41,972 nucleotides of DNA from Actinomadura montaniterrae (GTDB taxonomy: Bacteria; Actinomycetota; Actinomycetes; Streptosporangiales; Streptosporangiaceae). The position numbers and the translations under genes are program-made. The stretch is taken from positions 1 to 41,972 of the forward strand of contig NZ_WBMR01000071.1 in NCBI RefSeq assembly GCF_008923365.1, given 5' to 3'. Shown piece by piece: positions 31,373 through 39,200 of this stretch (position 1 is the stretch's first letter; the number at the start of each line of letters is the position of its first letter). Below the pieces are notes generated by a model, which saw only the letters and a program-made list of their open reading frames with translations, had not been told where the DNA came from and did not search any database.

Positions 31373-31452
31373 CGGCACCCCTCCCGTACCGCAGCCTCCC
31401 CGAGGCCGTCGGCCGCTAATCACCGCAGGTCAGCGAGATGCCTTCGGCGTGA

Positions 31453-32223
31453 TCAGGCCGGTGGGGACCAGACGTGGGGGGTCGTGGTGGTGACGGCGGT
31501 GAAGCCGAGGCGCTCCAGGATGGGGCGGCTGTCGTCGGAGGCGTCGACCTGCAGGTACCGGTAGCCGAGTTCGGCGGCCAGGCGCGCCCGGACGGCCACG
31601 AGCGCCCGGTAGATCCCGCGGCCTCGCCACTCCTTCAGCGTGGACCCGCCCCACAGGGACGCGAACACCCCGTCCTCGCGGAGCGCCGCCCAGCCGGCCG
31701 CGACGACCCGGCCGGCGGCCTCGGCCGTGAAGATCGCCAGCCGGTCGGCGGCGGTGGCCAGGCCGCCGGCCAGATGGTCGCCGATGAAGCCGCAGTCGCG
31801 CCCCCACACCTGCGACTCCATCTCCACGATGGCGGGGATCGCCTCGCCGCCCACCCGTCTGATCACCACGCCCTCGGGTGCGGGCGCCGCGGCCGGCAGG
31901 TCGGCGATGCGGGCGATCACGACCGTCTCGGTGGGCTCGGCGACGAATCCGGCGGCCCGCAGCCGGTCGGGAAGGTCGCTGGGGAGGTCGTGGCCGCGGG
32001 CCTTCCATTCCACGGCCTCGCCGCGGGCGCCGAAGAAGGCGGTCTGCGCGGCGATGAGAGCGTCGACATCGTGCCCGGACAGGTCGCGCGGGCCGGTGAC
32101 GAATCCGCGGTGCTCCCCGACGACCCGCAGCAGCGGCCCGTCCTGCTCGATCCACGCGCCCTGCGCGGGAACGCCCGTCCCGCGCAGATGCTCGTCATAG
32201 GCGGCCAGAAGATCCTCACTCAT
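31453..32223 (-). CDS. GNAT family N-acetyltransferase
   Basis: This 256-residue protein has a C-terminal GNAT domain (about 125-245). 'LWGGSTLKEWRGRGIYRALVAVRARLAAELGYRYLQVDASDDSRPILERLGF' contains the acetyl-CoA R/Q-x-x-G-x-G/A loop (RGRGIY) and the typical C-terminal helices. The N-terminal half is an extra domain. The start overlaps the upstream TetR stop by 8 bp, so the two are co-translated. The substrate is unknown; regulation by the TetR protein is likely. Confidence 0.87.
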   Translation of the reverse strand: MSEDLLAAYDEHLRGTGVPAQGAWIEQDGPLLRVVGEHRGFVTGPRDLSGHDVDALIAAQTAFFGARGEAVEWKARGHDLPSDLPDRLRAAGFVAEPTETVVIARIADLPAAAPAPEGVVIRRVGGEAIPAIVEMESQVWGRDCGFIGDHLAGGLATAADRLAIFTAEAAGRVVAAGWAALREDGVFASLWGGSTLKEWRGRGIYRALVAVRARLAAELGYRYLQVDASDDSRPILERLGFTAVTTTTPHVWSPPA

Positions 32224-32989
32224 CCGGCGGAGGGTAACGACCCGCACCACCGCGCCGCGACGGCTTTTCGGCGGGTGAGGCCTCGCGGGGTGGGCTGAGG
32301 GCGGTGATGCCGGTGAGGACCAGGTCGATCCCGGCGAGGAACTGCTCGCGGTCGTCGTGGTCGCGCACTTGGCCGGCGACGGCTCGGGTGAACGGGTAGT
32401 CGCCGGGGTCGAGACCTTCCCAGGCCGTCGATACGGCGTCGAGGAACTCGGCGCGGCCGGTGCCGGGGCCGAGGGCACGGGCGCTTCCGGTGTTCGCGGC
32501 GTTCTGGCCGGCGGCGCCCAGGACGTAGTGCATCAGCGCCGAGGTCGCCGTGAACCAGTGGCCTTCGGGCACGCCCAGCGCGCGGACCTGCCGGCCGAGG
32601 CTCTCGAAGATCCGCGGCGCCACCGTGCCGGACGGGTTGCGGGAGAGCTGCGTGGCGAGCTGCGCGGCGAGCCAGGGGTGCTCCTCGGTCGCCTCGAACA
32701 GGCCGAGCGCGACGGCGCGGACCTCGTCCTGCGGCGAGCCCGGGGACTCGGAGGGCCGGACGGCCAGAGCGGCGGCGACGACGGCGTCGGTGGCGGCGTC
32801 GAGGAGCTCGGTCTTGTTCGCCACGTGCCAGTAGATCGCTCCGGGGCCGGTGGCGAGGCGCTCGGTCAGGGCCCGGAACGTCAGCCCGCTCTCGCCGGAG
32901 GTGTCGAGCAGTTCGACGGCCGCCTCGACGATGCGCTCGCGGGAGAGCGCGTCCGTGCGCCGCTGTGACCGGCCTGTCCGCGTTGCCAT
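32216..32989 (-). CDS. TetR family regulator
   Basis: This 257-residue regulator has an HTH at about 15-65 ('RERIVEAAVELLDTSGESGLTFRALTERLATGPGAIYWHVANKTELLDAATDAVV') and a TetR_C-type ligand-binding domain. ATG 32989 has AGGATGG upstream. The 106-bp gap to the divergent monooxygenase contains four GGAAC/GTTCC half-sites (33009-33048), a likely operator. The overlapping GNAT gene follows. The set TetR/GNAT/monooxygenase resembles drug-inactivation loci (TetX-like flavoprotein plus acetyltransferase), which is inference. Confidence 0.92.
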   Translation of the reverse strand: MATRTGRSQRRTDALSRERIVEAAVELLDTSGESGLTFRALTERLATGPGAIYWHVANKTELLDAATDAVVAAALAVRPSESPGSPQDEVRAVALGLFEATEEHPWLAAQLATQLSRNPSGTVAPRIFESLGRQVRALGVPEGHWFTATSALMHYVLGAAGQNAANTGSARALGPGTGRAEFLDAVSTAWEGLDPGDYPFTRAVAGQVRDHDDREQFLAGIDLVLTGITALSPPREASPAEKPSRRGGAGRYPPPDE

Positions 32990-33008
32990 ACCGCCATCCT
33001 GCCATGCC

Positions 33009-33048
33009 TGGAACATCGTTCCATCATGGAGCGTTGTTCCATTGGAAC
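33009..33048. promoter_or_regulatory. Candidate TetR operator (two GGAAC/GTTCC palindromes)
   Basis: GGAAC-ATC-GTTCC lies at 33010-33022 and GTTCC-ATT-GGAAC at 33036-33048, centres 26 bp apart. They lie between the TetR and monooxygenase start codons (32989 and 33096). Confidence 0.6.
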
Positions 33049-33095
33049 GGCGTACCAGAGGGGCCGCACCGGCCTCGCAAGCGAAGGAGATCACC

Positions 33096-34232
33096 ATGAC
33101 GACGCATGTCACGATCATTGGCGCCGGGCTCGGCGGCCTCACGCTCGCCCGCGTCCTGCACGTCCACGGGATACCGTCCACGGTCTATGAGGCGGAGCCG
33201 TCCCCGACGGCGCGCGCGCAGGGCGGGCTGCTCGACATCCATGAGCACAACGGCCAGCCGGCGCTTCAGGCGGCGGGCCTGATCGAGGAGTTCCGCGGCC
33301 TCGTCCTGGAGGGCCGTGAGGCGTCGCGCGCCCTGGCTCCGGACGGGACCGTCCTGCTCGACGAACCCGACGACGGCACCGGCGGCCGACCCGAGGTCCA
33401 GCGCGGCGAACTGCGGAAGCTCCTGCTGGACGCGCTCCCGGCCGGGACCGTCCGCTGGGGCCGCAAGGTCTCCGGCGTCCGGACCCTCGGTGACGGCCGC
33501 CACGAGGTGGCCTTCGCCGACGGCGCCACCGTCGTCACGAACCTGCTGGTCGGCGCGGACGGGGCGTGGTCGCGGGTCCGGCCGCTGCTGTCGGGCGCCG
33601 TACCCGAGTACAGCGGCACGTCGTTCGTCGAGACGTACCTGTTCGACGCCGACACCCGGCACCCCGCAGCCGCGAAAGCGGTCGGCGGCGGGGCGATGTT
33701 CGCGCTCGCGCCCGGGAAGGGGATCCAGGCCCACCGGGAGAGCGGCGATACCCTCCACACCTACGTGGCGCTCCGCAAGCCGCGGGACTGGTTCGCCGGC
33801 ATCGACTTCACCGATCCCGCCGCGGCCGCCGCGCGGATCGCGCGCGAGTTCGACGGCTGGGCACCCGAGCTCACCGCGTTGATCACCGATGGCGACACCG
33901 CGCCGGTGCTGCGCCCGCTCTACGCCCTGCCCGACGCTCACCGGTGGGACCGCGTGCCCGGAGCGACGCTGGTCGGCGACGCGGCCCACCTCATGGTCCC
34001 GTCCGGCGAGGGCGCCAACCTGGCCATGCACGACGGCGCCGAGCTCGGCAAGGCGATCGCCGCGCACCCCGGCGACGTCGAGGCCGCGCTCACCGCGTAC
34101 GAGCAGGCGCTCTTCCCGCGCAGCGCCGCGGAGGCCGCCGACGCGGGCCGTCTCCACGAGCTCATGTTCGGCGACAGTGCGCCGCACGGCCTGATCGCCA
34201 TGTTCACGCGCCACGAACCCACCGTCGCCTGA
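33096..34232 (+). CDS. FAD-dependent monooxygenase, TetX-like
   Basis: This 378-residue class A flavoprotein monooxygenase has the FAD motif GAGLGGL at about 9-15, the conserved 'LLVGADGAWSRVRPLL' (DG motif) in the middle and GDAAH at about 292-296 as the second FAD-ribityl contact. The best overall resemblance is to TetX/UbiH-type hydroxylases; tetracycline is one candidate substrate, not a demonstrated one. AAGGAGA precedes the ATG. It is divergent from TetR across the GGAAC operator. A strong terminator follows at 34238-34277. Confidence 0.9.
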   Translation: MTTHVTIIGAGLGGLTLARVLHVHGIPSTVYEAEPSPTARAQGGLLDIHEHNGQPALQAAGLIEEFRGLVLEGREASRALAPDGTVLLDEPDDGTGGRPEVQRGELRKLLLDALPAGTVRWGRKVSGVRTLGDGRHEVAFADGATVVTNLLVGADGAWSRVRPLLSGAVPEYSGTSFVETYLFDADTRHPAAAKAVGGGAMFALAPGKGIQAHRESGDTLHTYVALRKPRDWFAGIDFTDPAAAAARIAREFDGWAPELTALITDGDTAPVLRPLYALPDAHRWDRVPGATLVGDAAHLMVPSGEGANLAMHDGAELGKAIAAHPGDVEAALTAYEQALFPRSAAEAADAGRLHELMFGDSAPHGLIAMFTRHEPTVA

Positions 34233-34237
34233 GGCCG

Positions 34238-34277
34238 CGGATGTCCCCGGCCCACGATCGAAGGCCGGGGACATCCG
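34238..34277. terminator. Bidirectional hairpin terminator
   Basis: Perfect 15-bp arms (34238-34252 and 34263-34277) with a 10-nt loop lie between the convergent stop codons at 34232 and 34284. It should serve both genes. Confidence 0.75.
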
Positions 34278-34283
34278 TGCTGG

Positions 34284-34817
34284 TCAGGCGGCGGTCTCGG
34301 CGGTGGCGGTCAGCACCGCGCGGCCGAGGATGTGGCCGCTCATGGTGAAGCCGAGCAGGGCCGGGGTCGCGTCTTCCGGGACGCCGATGGAGTCGACGTC
34401 CAAGGCGTGCACCACGACGAAGTAGCGGTGCGGGCCGTGCCCGGGCGGCGGGGCGGCGCCGATGTAGCGGGCCGCGCGGGCGTCGTTGGGCAGCTGGAAC
34501 GCGCCGTCGGGCAGGCCGGAACCGGTGTCGTCGCCGGCGCCTTCGGGCAGTTCGGTGACGGCGGCGGGGATGTCGGCGACGGCCCAGTGCCAGAACCCGG
34601 ACCCGGTGGGGGCGTCGGGATCGTAGACGGTGACGGCGTAGCTGCGGGTGCCTTCCGGCGCACCGCTCCACGACAGGTGCGGGGAGACGTCCCGGCCGCC
34701 GGGGACGCCGGAGGACATCTGCTCCGCCGGCCAGGCCGCGCCGTCGCCGACGGTGCTGCTGGTCACGGAGAAGGCGGCCGCCTCGGGGAGGCGGGCGAAG
34801 GGGTCGTTGGCGCTCAT
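34284..34817 (-). CDS. PEBP family protein (YbhB/YbcL-like)
   Basis: This 177-residue phosphatidylethanolamine-binding/Raf-kinase-inhibitor-like protein contains 'YAVTVYDPDAPTGSGFWHWAVADIP' (about 60-84), the conserved DPDAP and xHW ligand-pocket elements, and 'GHGPHRYFVVVHALD' further on. AAGGGAAG precedes the ATG. The role in bacteria is not settled; some bind small hydrophobic or phospho ligands. It is divergent from the GntR regulator at 34968, 150 bp away, but no clear operator joins them. Confidence 0.9.
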   Translation of the reverse strand: MSANDPFARLPEAAAFSVTSSTVGDGAAWPAEQMSSGVPGGRDVSPHLSWSGAPEGTRSYAVTVYDPDAPTGSGFWHWAVADIPAAVTELPEGAGDDTGSGLPDGAFQLPNDARAARYIGAAPPPGHGPHRYFVVVHALDVDSIGVPEDATPALLGFTMSGHILGRAVLTATAETAA

Positions 34818-34955
34818 CGAGTCTTCCCTTTCAGGTTGTGCCTGCGGGTGGCGGATGACGGCGGCCGTGGCGTCGTCGTGCGGCGCCGACGGTCCCCGGT
34901 CTCACCCACAAATCGACAGTAACACGGAAAATCGATTATTTGTCCGATCGTCGTC

Positions 34956-34961
34956 TATGCT
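34956..34961 (+). promoter_or_regulatory. -10 box for a leaderless GntR transcript
   Basis: TATGCT (TANNNT) ends 6 nt before ATG 34968, with no Shine-Dalgarno sequence in the gap. Confidence 0.5.
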
Positions 34962-34967
34962 AGCGGC

Positions 34968-35687
34968 ATGCCCCAGACAGCCCACACCCCGTCCCCGCCG
35001 GAGAGCGGATCGGGGAAGCAGATGCTCTCCGAGCAGGTCCACGCGCGCCTCCGAAACGCGATCATGCGGGGCGAGCACGCCCCCGGCGACGCCCTCAAAC
35101 CGCACGACCTCGCCAAGCAGCAGGGCGTGAGCCTGGCCGTGGTGCGCGAGGCGCTGGTGCGGCTGGTCGGCGAGGGCCTCGCCGACCGGCTGCCCAACCG
35201 CGGCTTCGCCGTCCCGGCGTACTCCGACCGCCGCTGGCAGGAGATCGCCGAGGCCCGCCGGGCCGTCGAACCGGTCATGCTGCGCATGTCCATCGAGCGC
35301 GGCGACGTCGACTGGGAGGCCCGGGTACGCGCCGCCCATCACCGCCTGGCCCGCACCCCGCCCTACCTGCCGGACGAGGGCGAGTACTACACCGAGGAGT
35401 GGTCCGAGGCCCACCGGGTCTTCCACCGCACCCTGCTGGACGGCTGCGGCAACCCCGTCCTGATGGACACCTTCGACCGGCTGTGGACCGCCAGCGAGCT
35501 GGCCCGGCGCTGGTCGGCGTACCACAACCCCGACCGGGACGCCGTCGCCGAGCACCGCCGGCTGGAGGAGACGGCGCTGGCCCGCGACGCCGACGCCGCG
35601 GCCGAGGTCCTCACGCTGCACCTCACCCTGACCGCGGCCGTGCTCGCCGACGAGGACGAGGACGACGACGCCCGGCCCGCGAAGTGA
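34968..35687 (+). CDS. GntR family regulator (FCD-type)
   Basis: This 239-residue regulator has an N-terminal winged helix (about 20-85; 'LSEQVHARLRNAIMRGEHAPGDALKPHDLAKQQGVSLAVVREALVRLVGEGLADRLPNRGF'). An FCD-like C-terminal domain of helices with conserved Asp/His residues ('EWSEAHRVFHRTLLDGCGNPVL') may bind a metal-chelated acid. TATGCT precedes the ATG by 6 nt. The C-terminus is strongly acidic (ADEDEDDDA). It is followed 57 bp later by the SCO6745-family gene on the same strand, a probable operon; the divergent PEBP gene is another possible target. Confidence 0.93.
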   Translation: MPQTAHTPSPPESGSGKQMLSEQVHARLRNAIMRGEHAPGDALKPHDLAKQQGVSLAVVREALVRLVGEGLADRLPNRGFAVPAYSDRRWQEIAEARRAVEPVMLRMSIERGDVDWEARVRAAHHRLARTPPYLPDEGEYYTEEWSEAHRVFHRTLLDGCGNPVLMDTFDRLWTASELARRWSAYHNPDRDAVAEHRRLEETALARDADAAAEVLTLHLTLTAAVLADEDEDDDARPAK

Positions 35688-35743
35688 ACCTGACACCCGC
35701 CGACCCCACGCCCCCAACTGTTCATCGACACGAAAGCCACGAC

Positions 35744-36607
35744 ATGACCTCCCTCGAGGGCGGCGCGGGCCGCCGCTGCCACGCCGCCGTCAGCCCCCTG
35801 CACGCTTGCGTGTACTTCGCGCCGGAACCTCAGGACGAGTACTCGGCGCTCGGGCTCGAACGCGGGCCGATGGCGTACTACGCGGGCCGCGCGGCCCCGC
35901 TCGGAACGGCCGACGCGGGCACCGTCACCGCGACGTTCTACAACTTCAACCACGAGCATGTCCGGCGCCACATCCCCGCCGCGTGGGACGTCGCCGCTCC
36001 GGGGGCGGTGCTCGCGGCCCGGTTGCGCGGCGCGGACCGCACGCTGCGGCGCCTGCTCGGCCGGGACGCCCTCGTCTCCAAGGAGATGGCCGAGGCGGCG
36101 GAGCTGGCGCTGCGCGCGGCCGAGGCGGGCCATCGGGAGGCGCGGCCTCTGTACTCCGCCAACGCCGACCTGCCCGTGCCCGAAGAACCGCATTTGGTGC
36201 TGTGGCATGCCGCGACGCTGCTGCGTGAGCACCGGGGCGACGGCCACCTGGCCGCCCTGGCGGTCGCCGGCCTACCGGGGATCGAGGCGCTGGTCCTGCA
36301 CAACGCGACCGGCACGGCCCCGACGTCGGCGCTGTTCATGCGGACGCGCGGATGGTCGGCGGAGCAGTGGGCCGCCGCCCGGGACCGGCTGTGCGAGCGC
36401 GGGCTGCTGGACGGGGCGGGAGACCTCACCGAGTCCGGCGCGGCCCTGCGCGCGGAGGCGGAGATGCTCACCGACCGCCTTGACGCCGCCCCCTACGAGC
36501 ACCTCGGTCCGGTCGCGACCGCGCGTCTCACCGAGCTGGCCGGCGGGTTCGCCGCGGCTCTCCGGGTGGCGGGCGCCTTCCCCGCAGTGCACTTCGGCAA
36601 GGGCTGA
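35744..36607 (+). CDS. SCO6745 family protein
   Basis: This 287-residue helical protein matches the actinomycete SCO6745 (SalK-like) family: 'RRCHAAVSPLHACVYFAPEPQDEYSALGLERGPMAYYAGRAAPLG' is the characteristic N-terminus, with 'YNFNHEHVRRHIPAAWD' and the C-terminal winged-helix-like 'RTRGWSAEQWAAARDRLCERGLLDGAGDLTESG'. Its biochemical function is not known; members have been called MarR-like regulators. No clear ribosome site precedes ATG 35744. It sits after the GntR gene and before the GTCA-rich operator of the next operon. Confidence 0.87.
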   Translation: MTSLEGGAGRRCHAAVSPLHACVYFAPEPQDEYSALGLERGPMAYYAGRAAPLGTADAGTVTATFYNFNHEHVRRHIPAAWDVAAPGAVLAARLRGADRTLRRLLGRDALVSKEMAEAAELALRAAEAGHREARPLYSANADLPVPEEPHLVLWHAATLLREHRGDGHLAALAVAGLPGIEALVLHNATGTAPTSALFMRTRGWSAEQWAAARDRLCERGLLDGAGDLTESGAALRAEAEMLTDRLDAAPYEHLGPVATARLTELAGGFAAALRVAGAFPAVHFGKG

Positions 36608-36615
36608 GCAGCAGG

Positions 36616-36688
36616 TGATGTCATCGGTGGCGTCAATTCGAGCGAAGTGACGTCACTTTGACTTGACCTGACGTCAATATGGCGTCAT
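36616..36688. promoter_or_regulatory. Array of GTCA-type operator sites before the RHH/ABC operon
   Basis: Five near-identical octamers occur: TGATGTCA (36616-36623), GGCGTCAA (36629-36636), TGACGTCA (36648-36655), TGACGTCA (36669-36676) and GGCGTCAT (36681-36688). Centres are 12-21 bp apart, close to one or two helical turns. The last overlaps the probable -10 (CATAGT, 36686-36691). This is typical of ribbon-helix-helix proteins, which bind such arrays cooperatively, so self-regulation by the next gene is likely. Confidence 0.65.
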
Positions 36689-36697
36689 AGTTGTGGC

Positions 36698-37228
36698 ATG
36701 GACTTGATGCCGTACGTCGAGAACCTGCGCCGTCAGCTCGCCGTCGCCGCCGAAGCGGGAGGGCCGGAGGCGCGGGCGCTGGCCGAGCGGCTCACCGGCG
36801 CGCTCGAATCGGCCGCGCGGCTCGCGCTCCTGGAGGCGCTGTCGGCCGCGGCGGACGAGATCACCCGCGATCTCGCGCCGGGCTCGGTCGACGTGCGGCT
36901 GCGCGGGGGCGACCCGGCGTTCGTGGTGACCCCGCCGCCGGTGCCGTCGCCGGAGAGCCCCGCCGGCGCGCCGGCTCCGACGGCGGCAGGGGTTCCGGAG
37001 GCCGTCCCGGCGTCCGGGGAGGAGGGCGGCACGGCGCGGATGACGCTGCGGCTGCCCGAGCACCTCAAGCTGCGCGTGGAGGAGGCGGCCGGCCGGCAGG
37101 GGATCTCGGTCAACGCCTGGCTGGTCCGCGCCGTGTCCGCCGCGTTCGAGCCCGGCGCGGGCGGCCGTCCCGCCGACCGGGCGCAGCAGCCCCAGAGCGG
37201 GCGCAGCTACACCGGCTGGGTGCGTTAG
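36698..37228 (+). CDS. Ribbon-helix-helix regulator (HicB-antitoxin-like)
   Basis: This 176-residue protein ends in an Arc/HicB-type ribbon-helix-helix (about 115-150; 'RMTLRLPEHLKLRVEEAAGRQGISVNAWLVRAVSAAFE'). It has a helical N-terminal region (about 1-60) and a Pro/Ala-rich linker between. The start ATG has CATAGT 6 nt upstream and no Shine-Dalgarno sequence. No HicA toxin is present nearby, so it is probably a plain DNA-binding regulator of the DUF4097/ABC exporter genes that follow rather than an antitoxin. It is the first gene of that operon. Confidence 0.85.
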   Translation: MDLMPYVENLRRQLAVAAEAGGPEARALAERLTGALESAARLALLEALSAAADEITRDLAPGSVDVRLRGGDPAFVVTPPPVPSPESPAGAPAPTAAGVPEAVPASGEEGGTARMTLRLPEHLKLRVEEAAGRQGISVNAWLVRAVSAAFEPGAGGRPADRAQQPQSGRSYTGWVR

Positions 37229-37323
37229 CGCCCTCGGCCCCACCTCTTCTCCCATCGACTTCTTCTCTCATCGCCCGGCGCCAGGCCGGGATGCCGGACC
37301 GGACCCATGAGGAGGGCTCCGCC

Positions 37324-38169
37324 ATGCCTGCTTTCGACACCCCCGAGCCGATCACCGCCGACATCGACATCTACAGCGGCCGGATCCGGATCAACGCGAG
37401 CGACCGCGCCGACACCGTGGTGGAGGTGCGCCCGAGCGACCCGTCCACCGAGGCGAGCGTGCAGGCCGCCGAGCGGACGACCGTGGAGTTCTCCGGCGGG
37501 CGGCTGCTGGTCAAGGGGCCCAAGCCCAAGGCGCTGGCATACGTGCTGCCCTGGCGCGGCTCGATCGAGGTGACCGTCGATCTGCCCGCCGGATCCCGCC
37601 TGGAGGCCAAGGTCGCCGCGGAGATCGTCGCCACCGGGACGCTCGGCGAGACCGTCCTGCGTACCTCGATCGGGGACGTGCGCCTGGAGGAGACGGGGCC
37701 GCTGGAGGCCAAGACCTCCACCGGCGACATCACCGTGGACCGGGTGACCGGCCCGGTCGAGGCGGTCACCTCGACCGGCGCGATCCGGATCGGCGCCGTC
37801 GACGGCACCGGCACCGTGAAGGCCTCCACCGGTGCGGTCACGCTCGGCGAGGCGGCCGGGGACCTGCAGGTGAAGACCGGCACCGGCGACGTCACCGTCG
37901 GCCGCACGCTGGCCGGCCTCACCGCCAGGACCGCGCACGGCCGGATCCGGATCGGCGAGGCGGTGAGCGGCACCGTCCGGCTGGAGACCGGCCACGGCAA
38001 GGTCGGCGTCGGGATCGCCGAGGGCACCGCCGCCTGGCTGGACCTGCACTCCAAGAACGGCGTCGTGCGCAACACGCTGACCGCGGCGGACGGCCCCGAC
38101 ACCGCCGACGCGGTCGTGGAGGTGCACGCGCACACCAACTGGGGCGACATCGACGTCCACCGGTCCTGA
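37324..38169 (+). CDS. DUF4097 family beta-helical protein
   Basis: This 281-residue soluble protein has repeated short beta-strands, e.g. 'GDITVDRVTGPVEAVTSTGAIRIGAVDGTGTVKASTGAVTLGEAAGDLQVKTGTGDVTVG', which would stack into a right-handed beta-helix typical of DUF4097. No signal peptide or membrane segment is visible, so it is probably cytoplasmic. GAGGAG lies upstream of the ATG. It sits between the RHH regulator and a DrrA/DrrB-like exporter; the same gene order is common in actinomycetes. Function is unknown. Confidence 0.88.
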   Translation: MPAFDTPEPITADIDIYSGRIRINASDRADTVVEVRPSDPSTEASVQAAERTTVEFSGGRLLVKGPKPKALAYVLPWRGSIEVTVDLPAGSRLEAKVAAEIVATGTLGETVLRTSIGDVRLEETGPLEAKTSTGDITVDRVTGPVEAVTSTGAIRIGAVDGTGTVKASTGAVTLGEAAGDLQVKTGTGDVTVGRTLAGLTARTAHGRIRIGEAVSGTVRLETGHGKVGVGIAEGTAAWLDLHSKNGVVRNTLTAADGPDTADAVVEVHAHTNWGDIDVHRS

Positions 38170-38198
38170 CCCCCCGAAGACCAGCAAGGAGACCCCTC

Positions 38199-39200
38199 AT
38201 GAGCGACGCGATCACCGCCGAAGGGCTCGTCAAGAGATACGGCGGGGTGACGGCCCTGGACGGGCTGAGCTTCACGGTCCCGCGGGGGACGGTGCTCGCC
38301 CTGCTCGGCCCGAACGGCGCCGGCAAGACCACCGCGGTGCGGGTGCTGACCACGCTGCTGCGGCCCGACGGCGGCCGCGCCACCGTCGCCGGCCACGACG
38401 TGGTCGAGGACGCCCGGCGGCTGCGCGCCCACATCGGGCTGTCCGGCCAGTACGCCGCCGTCGACGAGCACCTGACCGGCGCCGAGAACCTGGAGATGGT
38501 CGGACGCCTGTACCACCTGGGCGCCAAGCGCAGCAAGGCCCGCGCCCGCGAGCTGCTGGAGCGGTTCGGCCTGGCCGACGCCGCGGACCGTCCGGTGAAG
38601 GGCTACTCCGGCGGCATGCGCCGCCGCATAGACCTGGCGGGCGCGCTGGTCGCCGACCCGCCGGTGCTGTTCCTGGACGAGCCGAGCACCGGCCTTGACC
38701 CCCGTGCCCGCGCCGCGCTGTGGGACACCGTCTCCGACCTCGTCGCGGGAGGCGGCACGCTGCTGCTGACCACCCAGTACATGGAGGAGGCGGACCGGCT
38801 CGCCGACCAGGTCATGGTGGTCGACCACGGGCGCGCCATCGCCCGCGGCACCCCCGACGAGCTCAAGGATCGGGTCGGCGGCAACCGCATCGAGCTGACC
38901 GTGACCGGCGCCGACGAGCTGGAGCCGGCCCGGCAGGCGCTCGCCTGGGTCGCCGTCGGCGCGATGCGGACCGCGCCGGAGTCCCTGCGGATCACCGTGC
39001 CGGTCACCGACGGCCCCGAGGCGCTGCGCCGCGTCCTCGGCCGCCTCGCCGAGGACGGCGTCCGGGTGCGGGACGCCGGGCTGCGGCGCCCGACCCTCGA
39101 CGACGTCTATCTCACGCTGACCGGGCACCGGGCGTCCGGTGCCGGCGAGCAGGCCCGGCAGACCGGGCGGACCGGGCAGGCTGAGGAGGCCCTTCGATGA
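38199..39200 (+). CDS. ABC transporter ATP-binding protein, DrrA-like
   Basis: This 333-residue ATPase has Walker A GPNGAGKTT (37-45), the signature 'YSGGMRRRIDLAGAL' and Walker B 'VLFLDEPSTGLD', plus a C-terminal DUF4162-like segment typical of the daunorubicin-resistance DrrA family. AAGGAG precedes the ATG. The stop overlaps the permease start (ATGA). It should power export by the permease below. The drug or lipid substrate is unknown. Confidence 0.95.
   Translation: MSDAITAEGLVKRYGGVTALDGLSFTVPRGTVLALLGPNGAGKTTAVRVLTTLLRPDGGRATVAGHDVVEDARRLRAHIGLSGQYAAVDEHLTGAENLEMVGRLYHLGAKRSKARARELLERFGLADAADRPVKGYSGGMRRRIDLAGALVADPPVLFLDEPSTGLDPRARAALWDTVSDLVAGGGTLLLTTQYMEEADRLADQVMVVDHGRAIARGTPDELKDRVGGNRIELTVTGADELEPARQALAWVAVGAMRTAPESLRITVPVTDGPEALRRVLGRLAEDGVRVRDAGLRRPTLDDVYLTLTGHRASGAGEQARQTGRTGQAEEALR

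Noticed and set aside
36616..36688. A CRISPR-like repeat array
   Set aside because: The repeats are 8-bp operator-like sites at 12-21 bp intervals with no unique spacers of CRISPR size and no cas genes.
36698..37228. A HicAB toxin-antitoxin pair
   Set aside because: Only an RHH protein is present; the neighbours are a DUF4097 protein and an ABC exporter, not a HicA toxin.
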